The position numbers and the translations under genes are program-made. The notes under the pieces were generated by a model. It was not told the DNA's origin and made no database searches. It was given only the letters and a program-made list of their open reading frames with translations. 64,000 nucleotides of DNA from CAYRGQ01 sp964423925. Its GTDB lineage: Bacteria > Bacteroidota > Bacteroidia > Sphingobacteriales > Sphingobacteriaceae. This document shows, piece by piece, positions 17,014 to 25,740 of the stretch (its first letter is position 1; every line of letters starts with the position of its first letter). Location of the stretch: NCBI GenBank assembly GCA_964423925.1, contig CAYRGQ010000007.1, forward strand, positions 1 through 64,000, read 5' to 3'.

Positions 17014-17577
17014 TTAGACTGTCATGATGTCTTTTTCCTTCGCTTCTGCTAACTTGTCCACGCTTGCAATAAACTGGTCGGTCAGCTTTTGCACCTCGCT
17101 CTCGCCTACTTTGATCTCGTCCTCCGAAGCACCGTCATTTTTCAGTTTCTTGATCGACTCGTTGGCGTCTTTGCGGATGTTGCGTACCGACACGCGACCA
17201 CGCTCGGCCTCCTCTTTTACTTTCTTCACCAGATCGCGGCGACGCTCCTCCGTCAAGGGCGGGATATTCAGGCGAATGACATTGCCATCGTTCTGGGGTG
17301 TCAAGCCGATATTAGCATCCACGATGGCCTTATCGATGGTCGGCAGCAAACTTTTTTCCCACGGCTGCACCACCAAGGTGCGCGCATCGGGTGTATTGAT
17401 ATTCCCTACTTGAGACAGCGGAGTCATCGTACCGTAATAGTCGATAGAAATGCCATCTAACATGGACGGCATTGCTTTTCCTGCACGTATCTTGGTCAGT
17501 TCCACCTCCGTAAACGACACGGCTTTGCGCATCTGCTCCTCGGCGTCTTCTAGCTGTAAGGCGATAAGTTCGTTCAT
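17014..17577 (-). CDS. frr: Ribosome recycling factor
   Basis: Splits the post-termination ribosome together with EF-G. The protein is 187 residues, the standard length, with the typical elements KIRAGKAMPSMLDGI near 30-45, DARTLVVQPWEKS, and the C-terminal helix with RNIRKDANESIKKLK. It lies 36 bases downstream of pyrH on the same strand; the pyrH-frr order is widely conserved in bacteria. Confidence 0.97.
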   Translation of the reverse strand: MNELIALQLEDAEEQMRKAVSFTEVELTKIRAGKAMPSMLDGISIDYYGTMTPLSQVGNINTPDARTLVVQPWEKSLLPTIDKAIVDANIGLTPQNDGNVIRLNIPPLTEERRRDLVKKVKEEAERGRVSVRNIRKDANESIKKLKNDGASEDEIKVGESEVQKLTDQFIASVDKLAEAKEKDIMTV

Positions 17578-17613
17578 GATTTACGATATTCGTTTCTAGA
17601 TTGGCAAATATAA

Positions 17614-18321
17614 TTATTCTCTTACCAAAGTTCCAATAGGCTCCCCATTTGCCAGCCGCATCAAGTTGCCGGGCTTATTCATGTCGAATACGATGATCGG
17701 CAATTTATTTTCCTGGCACAGGGTGAATGCCGTCATGTCCATGACGTTGAGCCCGCGGTTGTACACCTCCTGGAAGGATATTTCGTCGTAGCGTGTGGCG
17801 TTGGGGTCTTTCAGTGGATCGGCGGAGTAGATGCCGTCCACGCGCGTTCCTTTCAGTACCGCGTCAGCATTGATTTCAATGGCGCGCAGCGAGGCGGCCG
17901 TATCCGTCGTGAAATACGGGTTGCCAGTACCGGCCCCAAAGATGACGATACGACCTTTTTCCAAATGTCGGACAGCCCGCCGGCGGATAAAGGGTTCACA
18001 GATTTGCTCCATCTTGATGGCGGTGAGCAATCGGGTTTTGATGCCGACTTTTTCCAGCGCATCCTGCAAAGCCATGCTGTTGATTACGGTAGCTAACATG
18101 CCCATGTAATCGGCCTGTACGCGGTCCATACCTGCCTTTTCGGCGCTAAGGCCCCGGTAGATGTTGCCACCGCCAATAACAATGGCAATCTCAATACCGG
18201 TGGCGTGCAAGTCGCGCACGTCGTTGGCATACTGGTTTACTCGGTCTATGTCTATACCGTACTGTTGGTCGCCCATCAGGGCCTCGCCACTAAGCTTTAA
18301 TAAAATCCGTTTGTATTTCAT
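17614..18321 (-). CDS. pyrH: UMP kinase
   Basis: Phosphorylates UMP to UDP with ATP; a hexameric bacterial enzyme of the amino-acid-kinase fold. From the ATG at 18321 (MKYKRILLKLSGEALMG) the protein has 235 residues, as expected. The Gly-rich IVIGGGNIYRG motif, the TGNPYFTTDTAA loop and the C-terminal GEPIGTLV are present. A frame open to 18474 would add 51 unrelated residues and is rejected. It forms a transcription unit with frr. Confidence 0.96.
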   Translation of the reverse strand: MKYKRILLKLSGEALMGDQQYGIDIDRVNQYANDVRDLHATGIEIAIVIGGGNIYRGLSAEKAGMDRVQADYMGMLATVINSMALQDALEKVGIKTRLLTAIKMEQICEPFIRRRAVRHLEKGRIVIFGAGTGNPYFTTDTAASLRAIEINADAVLKGTRVDGIYSADPLKDPNATRYDEISFQEVYNRGLNVMDMTAFTLCQENKLPIIVFDMNKPGNLMRLANGEPIGTLVRE

Positions 18322-18392
18322 CAAAATGAATAAAAAAGTGTCCCGTGGCAATATTGCGTGTATGCAAGCCCAAAACGCCCTCAATGCCGCGC

Positions 18393-18400
18393 CAAAGATA
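18393..18400 (-). promoter_or_regulatory. -7 box for pyrH-frr
   Basis: TATCTTTG on the minus strand, about 72 bases upstream of the pyrH ATG. No -33 box was found at the ideal distance. Confidence 0.4.
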
Positions 18401-18479
18401 ACAGAAATTTCCCAGCACGGGGGCAATGGGAGGGGACAAAATTCGTATAGGCTTACGCTCGGGCGCTTGTGCAAACGCG

Positions 18480-18525
18480 CAAACGCCCTAGGAACATCCC
18501 GCTGTCAGGAATCCTAGGGCGTTTG
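18480..18525. terminator. Hairpin after the GT117 gene
   Basis: A perfect 14-base inverted repeat (18480-18493 and 18512-18525) with an 18-base loop, 24 bases downstream of the minus-strand GT117 stop. No long T run follows on the minus strand, so termination strength is uncertain. Confidence 0.55.
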
Positions 18526-18548
18526 TTATGCTTGGGGAGGCGTCGAAC

Positions 18549-21500
18549 CTAGGGGTTCATGCCACCAAAAAACCGAGCTTCATAGCGGTTGAACACCTCC
18601 ATCACCCGGTTGTGCAGGTCGAGTTGTTCGTGCTGGTCGGCTGCCAGGGCGAATCGGTTTAACGACACCATGGCCGCCTGGATGTTCTGGGATTCGAGGT
18701 TAGGCTTCGTTTCCGCAATCGCGGCATAATATCGAAGCTGCTGCTCGAGGTAATCCAGATTTTTCTCTACGACCTCGTTCGCTTTCTCCGTTTCCCCTAC
18801 TCTGTAGAGCTGTTCAACCACGAACGCATAGCCATAAGCATCTAACACGCGGAACAAACGCTCTGGCATGTGCTCAAATAGATCGAGCAGCAAAGCGCGT
18901 GCTTCCTCGGTCTTGCCCTCGGCAATCAGTTGCTCGGCAGGCGACGCATAAATATTGTTCAGGATCAAACTTATCATCCGATACGACTCAGGATCCACGT
19001 ACCGGGAATTCTTGATGTTACCCCACTGGTATTTGTTGAGCGCCTGCTCGTACACGGCGTCACCGTTTACCATATCCCGTTGCATGATTTTCAGGCTGTC
19101 CGGGAGGGCCACCGGCATCACGCGTAACGCGAAGCCTTCTGACACCAAGTAATTATCCAGCCCCATGTAGTGTGTGCTGGGCACCGTCGTCGCGAAATAG
19201 ATCGGGCGCTCCCAGTTATTGTTGGAGAGTACGTCCATAATGGCCAGTTCCGAACGCGTCACATAGTTCTGCGGATAGGTCCACCGCATGGTATCAACGA
19301 TGTACTCGTGCCATTTTTCGGGTACGACCCCGTGCTTGATCACGTCCTCGCGGTTAATCTGCAACTGGAGGTTTTTCGTGGGCAGGAAGTTCTCCAGTTC
19401 GCTGCCTTGCATTTGCATGGGCCGCTTGTCGCGCGGGTCGTCCGACAGCATGACGGCCACGATGCGATCTAGATCGATGTGCCCGGGCAGCCCGGCGTCT
19501 TGGTAATAGATAACGTTGCGTACGCCTTTCACGTACTTTTCATCCGGAATATCAATAGGCAAGCCCTCCGCGTCGTTAACTTTCTCCTTCACTTGGCGCA
19601 CATACCAATCCGCGCTCAGCAGGCTCAGGTTGACTACCCGAACATCCGTACGGAAGTTCTCCACTTCCTGCACATACCACAGGGGATAGGTGTCGTTATC
19701 GCCGTAGGTAAATAGGATGGCATTCGGCGCGCAGGATTCCAGGTAATTACGGGCGATATCGCGCGCCAGAAACTTCTCCGAGCGGTCATGATCATCCCAA
19801 CCTTCGCTGGCCAAAATCACAGGTCCGGCGAGCAAACCCAGCGCGGTGGCGGCTATGCCGGCGGTTTTGGCATTTATCTTTTTCGCAAACTTTTCGGCCA
19901 CCCATGGCACGGCCAAGCCTATCCAGATGGCAAATGCGTAGAAGGATCCAGCGTAGGCGTAATCCCGCTCGCGTGGCTGAAGCGGATTCTGGTTAAGGTA
20001 CAATACGATGGCCAGCCCCGTGAAGAAGAACAGTAAGCCCACCACGCTGGCATCGCGTTGGTTGCGCGAAAAATGCCATACGCCCCCCAAAAGACCCAGT
20101 ATCAAGGGCAAGAAATAGTACTTATTATTCGAGGGGTTCGTCTTCAAGGCGTCGGGCAAGGCGTCCTGACCACCTAACCGCATCTGGTCGATAAACTTGA
20201 TGCCGCTTATCCAGTTGCCGGCCGTGAGGTCACCATGGCCTTGTTCGTCGTTCTGCCGTCCCGCAAAGTTCCACAAAAAGTAGCGTCCGTACATGTGTCC
20301 CACTTGATAACTAAAGAAGAAACGCAGGTTGTCGCCAAACGTGGGTCGCTCGCCTTCTCCTAGGTTCAGGTAGTCGCGGTAATACCCTTCATGGTCGGTG
20401 CTGTAGATGCGCGGGAAGATTGTTTCGCGATCATATTCGTAGCTGAAGTTCTGGCCCGCCACCTCATAGCGCTCGGCGCCCTTGCGGTATTGTTTGCCTC
20501 CAGACTTGATATCGACGGGTCGCGAGTCGAAATATGGACCTTTAAACTTGGGTTCGTTGCCGTATTGCTCACGGTTTAAATAGCTCAAAAAAGCGAATAC
20601 TTCGTCCGGATCGCTATTGTTCAAGGTAGGGTTGGCGTGCGCGCGAATGAGAATCATCGCGAAGGAGCTATATCCAAATATAATGAACGCTGCCGACAGG
20701 AAAATGATATTGAGCAGGGGCTTGGCTTTTTGGATGGAGTACCAGATGCCGTACACAATGCCGCCGATAACCAGCAGCGCAAACACCCAAACGCCGGATC
20801 CGAATCCAAGGCCTAACGTATTGACGAAAAACAGGTCAAAGTAGGCTGCTCCTTTAATCAGGTACTGGATGATACCCCATAGTACGATGGCCACCACCAA
20901 ACACCCGATGAGCAACGCCTTGACCGCGCCACCGGTAGTGACATTGGACGAGCGCCTAAAGTACACAACCAACGCCATGGCGGGAATGGCCAACAGGTTG
21001 AGCAAGTGCACCCCAATGGACAAACCCATGATGTAGGCAATGAAAATCAGCCATTTATCTGCCCTAGGCTCATCGGCATGGTGATCCCATTTCAAGATCG
21101 CCCAGAATACAACCGCCGTACAAAGGGATGACATAGCGTACACCTCGGATTCGACGGCCGAAAACCAAAACGTGTCCGAAAACGTGTACGCCAAGGCACC
21201 GACTGCACCCGCTCCAAGGATTTGTACCAGCTTGCCGTCGGTCGGCTCTGCGCCACGTGGCACGATGGTTTTTCGCACCAAGGCCGTAATCGTCCAAAAC
21301 AGGAAAAGTATCGTCAGGCCGCTAGACACCGCAGAACCAAAGTTCATCCAGAACGCAATACGCATCTCGTCCCCGAATGCCAGGTTGGAGAATACATTCT
21401 GCAGCATAAGGAACAGGGGCGCCCCGGGCTGGTGTACGATTTGCATCTTGTAAGCGGACGCAATGAACTCGCCGGTATCCCAAAAGCTGGTGGTTCGCTC

Positions 21501-21578
21501 CATGGTCATCACATACACCAGTGTCGCTAGGATTCCACATGCCCATCCTGCAATATTGTTTAGTTTGTTGTACTTCAT
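18549..21578 (-). CDS. DUF2723 protein, glycosyltransferase family 117
   Basis: A 1009-residue integral membrane protein of the Bacteroidota-specific DUF2723/GT117 family, related to protein O-mannosyltransferases (GT-C fold). The N-terminal DUF2723 region includes TGEFIASAYKMQIVHQPGAPLF with the acidic residue expected at the active site. About a dozen membrane segments extend to about 600, and a large periplasmic C-terminal part ends in TPR-like helices (about 880-1000). The ATG at 21578 (MKYNKLNN) was chosen over an upstream one at 21605. The sugar donor and acceptor are unknown; it may act in protein O-glycosylation, a common modification in this phylum. Confidence 0.88.
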   Translation of the reverse strand: MKYNKLNNIAGWACGILATLVYVMTMERTTSFWDTGEFIASAYKMQIVHQPGAPLFLMLQNVFSNLAFGDEMRIAFWMNFGSAVSSGLTILFLFWTITALVRKTIVPRGAEPTDGKLVQILGAGAVGALAYTFSDTFWFSAVESEVYAMSSLCTAVVFWAILKWDHHADEPRADKWLIFIAYIMGLSIGVHLLNLLAIPAMALVVYFRRSSNVTTGGAVKALLIGCLVVAIVLWGIIQYLIKGAAYFDLFFVNTLGLGFGSGVWVFALLVIGGIVYGIWYSIQKAKPLLNIIFLSAAFIIFGYSSFAMILIRAHANPTLNNSDPDEVFAFLSYLNREQYGNEPKFKGPYFDSRPVDIKSGGKQYRKGAERYEVAGQNFSYEYDRETIFPRIYSTDHEGYYRDYLNLGEGERPTFGDNLRFFFSYQVGHMYGRYFLWNFAGRQNDEQGHGDLTAGNWISGIKFIDQMRLGGQDALPDALKTNPSNNKYYFLPLILGLLGGVWHFSRNQRDASVVGLLFFFTGLAIVLYLNQNPLQPRERDYAYAGSFYAFAIWIGLAVPWVAEKFAKKINAKTAGIAATALGLLAGPVILASEGWDDHDRSEKFLARDIARNYLESCAPNAILFTYGDNDTYPLWYVQEVENFRTDVRVVNLSLLSADWYVRQVKEKVNDAEGLPIDIPDEKYVKGVRNVIYYQDAGLPGHIDLDRIVAVMLSDDPRDKRPMQMQGSELENFLPTKNLQLQINREDVIKHGVVPEKWHEYIVDTMRWTYPQNYVTRSELAIMDVLSNNNWERPIYFATTVPSTHYMGLDNYLVSEGFALRVMPVALPDSLKIMQRDMVNGDAVYEQALNKYQWGNIKNSRYVDPESYRMISLILNNIYASPAEQLIAEGKTEEARALLLDLFEHMPERLFRVLDAYGYAFVVEQLYRVGETEKANEVVEKNLDYLEQQLRYYAAIAETKPNLESQNIQAAMVSLNRFALAADQHEQLDLHNRVMEVFNRYEARFFGGMNP

Positions 21579-21885
21579 AAATGTTCGGCCCTTTCCTGTA
21601 GGCAATATGAATAATATTAATATGATAACGTTAAACCAAGCTTTGGCCTGCTGCGCCCGGCGGTAAGCGTCTCTAGCGCGCCAGGGGGTTGTTGCTGTCG
21701 CAAAAGCCGCTTCGAAAATAAGGAATACTACGATATGGCGGGCAGGATATTTGGTTTTTTAACAAAATCCGACGCTAAAGTCCGTCGCCAGAGGCCGCGG
21801 CACACCCCTAACATCACGACCGATACGTCAGGCCGCCCATACAATTCATTGTTTATTTGCCGGTTACATCAAAAAGTAAAAATTT
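21579..21885. other. Intergenic region between GT117 and tRNA-Gln
   Basis: About 300 bases with no convincing gene. A 10-base AT palindrome is at 21614-21623. No clear minus-strand promoter for the GT117 gene was found. Confidence 0.5.
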
Positions 21886-21917
21886 TTTGCAACAATTGAA
21901 ACATCAGCCTATATTTG
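21886..21917 (+). promoter_or_regulatory. Promoter of tRNA-Gln
   Basis: TTTG (21886-21889), 20 bases, then TATATTTG (21910-21917): an exact match to the Bacteroidota -33/-7 consensus and spacing, 34 bases before the tRNA. Confidence 0.8.
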
Positions 21918-21951
21918 CAGTCCCGTTGCAGAGGGCTTTCATCAAAGAAAC

Positions 21952-22022
21952 TGCCCGATAGTATAATGGTAGTACGACAGATTTTGGTTCTGTTTGTCTA
22001 GGTTCGAATCCTGGTCGGGCAA
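21952..22022 (+). tRNA. tRNA-Gln (anticodon TTG)
   Basis: A complete cloverleaf of 71 bases. The acceptor arms TGCCCGA and TCGGGCA pair fully. The anticodon stem ACAGA/TCTGT carries loop TTTTGGT with anticodon TTG, and the T-arm has GGTTCGAATCC. The 3' CCA is not encoded. The gene has its own promoter and a terminator just downstream, so it is a single-gene unit. Confidence 0.96.
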
Positions 22023-22032
22023 CAAAAAAAGA

Positions 22033-22065
22033 AACGGATTGTCATTTGGCAATCCGTTATTTTTT
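22033..22065 (+). terminator. Terminator after tRNA-Gln
   Basis: Nine-base arms AACGGATTG and CAATCCGTT with an eight-base loop, followed by ATTTTTT. Confidence 0.88.
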
Positions 22066-22077
22066 AGTGTATCTTTA
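22045..22077 (+). promoter_or_regulatory. Probable promoter of prs
   Basis: TTTG at 22045-22048, 21 bases, then TATCTTTA at 22070-22077. It overlaps the tRNA terminator hairpin. The leader to the prs ATG is about 70 bases. Confidence 0.45.
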
Positions 22078-22149
22078 ACTCTATTGTGCAGTCCACGGCG
22101 AGATGCCGACGAACTAATCTCCATCGATTAATACATTAAACATACCACA

Positions 22150-23103
22150 ATGCCCCTGTCATTCAATCCGGTCAAACTGTTTGCTGGTTCGGGCTCTGTA
22201 GCCCTCGCAGAAAGAATCGCAGAAAACTACGGCAAGGATCTCGGCGAGATGACGATCGCCCGCTTCAGTGACGGCGAGATACAGCCTTCTTATAACGAAT
22301 CGGTGCGCGGTTGCGACGTGTACCTTATCCAGTCAACATACCAGCCCAACGACCATCTCTTTGAGCTTTTGCTCATGATTGACGCCGCCAAGCGTGCTTC
22401 GGCCCACTACATCATAGCGGTGGTACCCTATTTCGGTTTTGCTCGGCAAGACCGCAAGGACAAGCCTCGGGTGGCTATCGGCGCCAAACTGATTGCCAAC
22501 CTCCTGACGGCCGCCGGCGCGCATCGCATCATGACCATGGATTTACACGCTGCCCAAATACAAGGGTTTTTCGATATTCCTGTCGACCACCTAGACGCTT
22601 CGGTAATTTTCGTACCCCATATTAAGTCGCTGAATCTACCCAACCTCACCATCGCCTCGCCAGACATGGGCGGATCGTACCGCGCACGCACCTTTGCCAA
22701 ATATTTCAATGCAGAGGTTGTCATTTGCGACAAGCGGCGCAAGCGGGCTAACGAGATCGAGTCCATGTCCATTATCGGCAACGTGGAAGGCCAGGACATC
22801 GTATTGATCGACGACATCTGCGACACGGCGGGTACCCTGAGCAAAGCGGCCTCCCTTATTATGGACAACGGGGCGGCTAGCGTGCGCGCCGTGTGTACCC
22901 ACCCCGTGCTGAGCGGACGGGCTATTGATACCATTGAGGAGTCTGCGCTCACCGAACTTATCATCACCGACACTATACCGTTGAAGCGCGAGAGTGAGAA
23001 AATCCGCGTGCTTTCCACCGCACCGCTGTTTGCAAATGCAATCAAAAACGTCAACGAACATGGTTCCATCAGTGCATTGTTTGACACGGAGCGCGTGCAG
23101 TAG
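22150..23103 (+). CDS. prs: Ribose-phosphate pyrophosphokinase
   Basis: Makes PRPP from ribose 5-phosphate and ATP for purine, pyrimidine, His and NAD synthesis. At 317 residues it has the standard class I length. The key motifs are present: KLFAGSGS near the start, YFGFARQDRK, the DLHAAQIQGFF loop, and the PRPP-binding VLIDDICDTAGTL. The adjacent downstream frame (outer-membrane barrel) overlaps its end. It is a housekeeping gene with no oddities. Confidence 0.97.
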   Translation: MPLSFNPVKLFAGSGSVALAERIAENYGKDLGEMTIARFSDGEIQPSYNESVRGCDVYLIQSTYQPNDHLFELLLMIDAAKRASAHYIIAVVPYFGFARQDRKDKPRVAIGAKLIANLLTAAGAHRIMTMDLHAAQIQGFFDIPVDHLDASVIFVPHIKSLNLPNLTIASPDMGGSYRARTFAKYFNAEVVICDKRRKRANEIESMSIIGNVEGQDIVLIDDICDTAGTLSKAASLIMDNGAASVRAVCTHPVLSGRAIDTIEESALTELIITDTIPLKRESEKIRVLSTAPLFANAIKNVNEHGSISALFDTERVQ

Positions 23104-23722
23104 GCTGCGCAAGATTCGATTTCACGCTGTATTCTTAGGATTACTCATCGCGGTATCGTTTTCATCGGCAGACGCGCAATTGTCCCCGAAGAAACCGAAT
23201 CAAATCGTGGCACAACTGGCATTCGGTGGCAATTCCCATATTCGGTTTTCCGAAGTGGACGGAGCGTCCTCGCACAACGGAAAGACATCGGTCATGGCTG
23301 GCGGTGCATACCAGCGTCAATTAACCCGACGTTTTTACGTAAGTGGTGGGCTGACATACTCGCGCCACACCTATATCGCACGCCCCGCAGCGACAGGCGG
23401 CTCCCCCGCTACCGAAACAAACGGGCAAGTCGAGCTGATTTCGATTCCTTTACTAGCCCGATTCGATCTGGGTAAGTTTCTGTTTGTAAACGCTGGCCCA
23501 TCGTTGGATTTTGAAGCCAACCGGGCCGACAACGCCCATCATTCACGCCAGAACGGCATTGGCCTATCAGCAGGTATCGGGGCTAAATACCAGATATCGA
23601 GCGTATCACTGTGGGTCAATCCCTTTGTCAAACAACACGCAATTATCTCATTTAGTGACGAGCGACATCCCGCCAAGCTGAACGTAGCGGGGTTAGCTAT
23701 TGGGGTAGATTATCAGTTTTAA
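23081..23722 (+). CDS. Outer-membrane beta-barrel family protein
   Basis: A small predicted outer-membrane barrel (about 213 residues from a TTG at 23081). After a signal peptide (KIRFHAVFLGLLIAVSFSSADAQ) come alternating strands of the OMP_b-brl type (FYVSGGLTYSRHTY, LISIPLLARFDLG, GIGLSAGIGAKYQ). The start is uncertain: the frame is open to 22994 inside prs, and an ATG at 23060 is possible. The TTG gives the best signal-peptide length. The function is unknown. Confidence 0.65.
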   Translation: MTRSACSRLRKIRFHAVFLGLLIAVSFSSADAQLSPKKPNQIVAQLAFGGNSHIRFSEVDGASSHNGKTSVMAGGAYQRQLTRRFYVSGGLTYSRHTYIARPAATGGSPATETNGQVELISIPLLARFDLGKFLFVNAGPSLDFEANRADNAHHSRQNGIGLSAGIGAKYQISSVSLWVNPFVKQHAIISFSDERHPAKLNVAGLAIGVDYQF

Positions 23723-23821
23723 AGACCCGGGGCACAGCGGGCCATTGCCCTCTCTTGTGCCAGGAACATCCTTTCCGCTAAAATATTAACCCACAAAGCG
23801 GGAACAATCACTTTTATTACT

Positions 23822-23829
23822 TACCTTTG
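23822..23829 (+). promoter_or_regulatory. -7 box for ribosomal protein L25
   Basis: TACCTTTG, 31 bases before the L25 ATG. No clear -33 TTTG was seen. Confidence 0.5.
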
Positions 23830-23860
23830 CACGCTCAAAAATTACTATAATTTATAAAAA

Positions 23861-24448
23861 ATGAAATCAATTGCTATTAGCGGTTCTCTTCGGGAGAACG
23901 TAGGGAAAAGAGACGCGAAAGAGCTTCGTTACCAGGGAAAAGTCCCTGCCGTGCTCTATGGTGGTGAAAAACAATACCACTTTGCCGTGTCCGCAGCTGA
24001 TTTGAAGCCGGTTTTGTATACGCCGGACGTTCATTTCATCGACTTGGACCTGGATGGTGCCAAATTTCAGGCTATCGTCCAAGAAACACAGTTTCACCCA
24101 TTGACCGACCAACTCCGTCATATCGACTTTTTGGAGCTTTCTGACAAGAAAGAAGTGGCGATCAACATTCCTGTGAAACTTACTGGAACGTCACCAGGCG
24201 TCCGTGCGGGTGGTAAACTCGTACAGAAATTGCGTAAACTTCGCGTAAAAGCGTTGCCAGCTAACTTGCCTCAACACATCGAGGTGAGCTTGAGTGAACT
24301 CAACGTCGGCAACTCTGTTCGCGTTGCCCAAATTAAATTGGAAAATGCCAAAGTGCTTAACAACGCGGACGACACGATCGTTTCTGTGGTCATGTCGCGT
24401 GCATTGCGTCAAGCGGAGCAAGAAGCCAAAGCGGAAAAGTCTAAATAA
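23861..24448 (+). CDS. rplY: 50S ribosomal protein L25/general stress protein Ctc
   Basis: Binds 5S rRNA in the large subunit. At 195 residues it is the long Ctc form. The L25 domain (1-95) has the typical ISGSLRENVGKRDAKELRYQGKVPAVLYG, and the TL5 C-terminal domain (about 100-185) has IPVKLTGTSPGVRAGGKL. A Lys/Glu-rich tail ends the protein. Pth lies directly downstream, a common gene pair, but a strong terminator separates them here. Confidence 0.95.
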   Translation: MKSIAISGSLRENVGKRDAKELRYQGKVPAVLYGGEKQYHFAVSAADLKPVLYTPDVHFIDLDLDGAKFQAIVQETQFHPLTDQLRHIDFLELSDKKEVAINIPVKLTGTSPGVRAGGKLVQKLRKLRVKALPANLPQHIEVSLSELNVGNSVRVAQIKLENAKVLNNADDTIVSVVMSRALRQAEQEAKAEKSK

Positions 24449-24470
24449 TCTACTGCACAGTAAACAAGCG

Positions 24471-24503
24471 AGCACCCACCCTTTTTGGGCGGGTGCTTTT
24501 TTA
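24471..24503 (+). terminator. Terminator after L25
   Basis: An 11-base stem (AGCACCCACCC / GGGCGGGTGCT, one mismatch) followed by TTTTTT. Confidence 0.88.
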
Positions 24504-24518
24504 TTGGGGGCAATTTGA

Positions 24519-24526
24519 TATTTTTG
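24519..24526 (+). promoter_or_regulatory. -7 box for pth
   Basis: TATTTTTG, 25 bases before the pth ATG and just after the L25 terminator. Confidence 0.45.
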
Positions 24527-24551
24527 CCCCCTGGCAATACAAAGAGACGGC

Positions 24552-25112
24552 ATGAAATACCTTATCGTAGGATTAGGCAACATAGGGATGGAATATGCCG
24601 ATACACGGCACAACATCGGCTTTATGGTGGCCGACGAAATGGCGAAGCAGGCCGGGGCCTCCTTCTCTACCCTGCGGCACGCCTACTACACCGAATATAA
24701 GCATCGTGGAAACAACGTCCACCTGATCAAGCCGACAACCTACATGAACCTCAGCGGCAAAGCCGTCAACTTCTGGATGCATGAGCTCAAGATCCCCATC
24801 GAACGCGTACTCGTCATTGTCGATGATTTAGCCATTCCGTTCGGCAAGGTGCGTCTACGACCTAAGGGAAGCGCGGCTGGCCACAATGGATTGCGCAGTA
24901 TCGAAACACTGTGCGGGGGACAGAACTATCCAAGGCTTCGGTTTGGCATTGGCGACAATTTTCCGAAGGGCCGACAGGTCGATTATGTGTTGAGCGGATT
25001 TAACAACGACGAATTGTTGCACTTGCCGGAACTCATCGAACGCGCCGTGCAGATGGCACACAGCTTCGTCCACATTGGGCTCGAGCTCACCATGACGCAG
25101 TTTAACAAATAG
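24552..25112 (+). CDS. pth: Peptidyl-tRNA hydrolase
   Basis: Releases peptides from peptidyl-tRNAs dropped by ribosomes. It has the normal 186 residues. Catalytic residues can be seen in DTRHNIGF (His20), TYMNLSGKAV, DDLAIPFGKVRLRPKGSAAGHNGL and the helix near the end. It has its own promoter box and is convergent with the RDD gene downstream, with only one base between stops. Confidence 0.96.
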   Translation: MKYLIVGLGNIGMEYADTRHNIGFMVADEMAKQAGASFSTLRHAYYTEYKHRGNNVHLIKPTTYMNLSGKAVNFWMHELKIPIERVLVIVDDLAIPFGKVRLRPKGSAAGHNGLRSIETLCGGQNYPRLRFGIGDNFPKGRQVDYVLSGFNNDELLHLPELIERAVQMAHSFVHIGLELTMTQFNK

Positions 25113-25113
25113 G

Positions 25114-25731
25114 TCAGATCAGGCGTTCTTTGACCACCCAGGTGTGAGCGATCTTATCATGCAAGCACTGTTGTTTGCGGTCGAAAAAACCACTCAGAAA
25201 TCCAAGTCCTAACGTAATCACGCCGACAAGCTTGGCGATATTGCGGACAAGGGCCATGCTATAGCCGATAGGTCGCCCTTTGGTATCCGTCACCTTCACC
25301 CCCACCAGTATTTTGCCAATCGTCGCTTGGCGCTTCGAGCCTTCGAAGCCCACGCTAAAGATAAACTTGATAACCGGGATAATCGCCAGCCCAAGGAGTA
25401 AGGTGGCGATACGATCTTCGGTGGCTGCTGTGCCTGCTACGTAGAGCAGGGCAATTAATGCATATACGCACGCGGCTACGAAGTAGTCGATGCCCAGCGC
25501 CAGCAAACGTACGTCTAGCGTGGCAAAATACTGGGGCAAGGTAGCTTGGTGCGTAATGTGCAACGCTTCGCTCAGCGTCGGAAACTCACGCACCTCCTTG
25601 TAGTCCTTCTCGCCTTGGGGCTTTATAAAATCCGTAGGCTTCAAGCCGAGTGCCTGTATCTCCTGAAAGGAGAACGGACCGGCGGGCTTGCCATCGACAA
25701 CCACAAAATAGTGAAGTCCCTGCGGATCCAT
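25114..25731 (-). CDS. RDD family protein with N-terminal GYF_2-like domain
   Basis: A 205-residue protein joining two modules. Residues 1-55 resemble GYF_2 domains (HYFVVVDGKPAGPFSFQEIQAL, the GPF pattern), a likely peptide-binding module. Residues 65-200 form an RDD membrane domain (DVRLLALGIDYFVAACVY, then GKILVGVKVTDTKG). It is the last gene of the SDR-PspC-LiaF-RDD unit. The function is unknown; the GYF_2 part may recruit a partner to the membrane. Confidence 0.78.
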   Translation of the reverse strand: MDPQGLHYFVVVDGKPAGPFSFQEIQALGLKPTDFIKPQGEKDYKEVREFPTLSEALHITHQATLPQYFATLDVRLLALGIDYFVAACVYALIALLYVAGTAATEDRIATLLLGLAIIPVIKFIFSVGFEGSKRQATIGKILVGVKVTDTKGRPIGYSMALVRNIAKLVGVITLGLGFLSGFFDRKQQCLHDKIAHTWVVKERLI

Positions 25732-25740
25732 CGGGGCGGA

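Noticed and set aside
21614..21623. Ten-base AT palindrome upstream of GT117
   Set aside because: Short AT palindromes occur by chance; no link to a promoter could be shown.
23731..23762. GGCACA/TGTGCC pair after the outer-membrane barrel gene
   Set aside because: Short arms, long loop and no T run.
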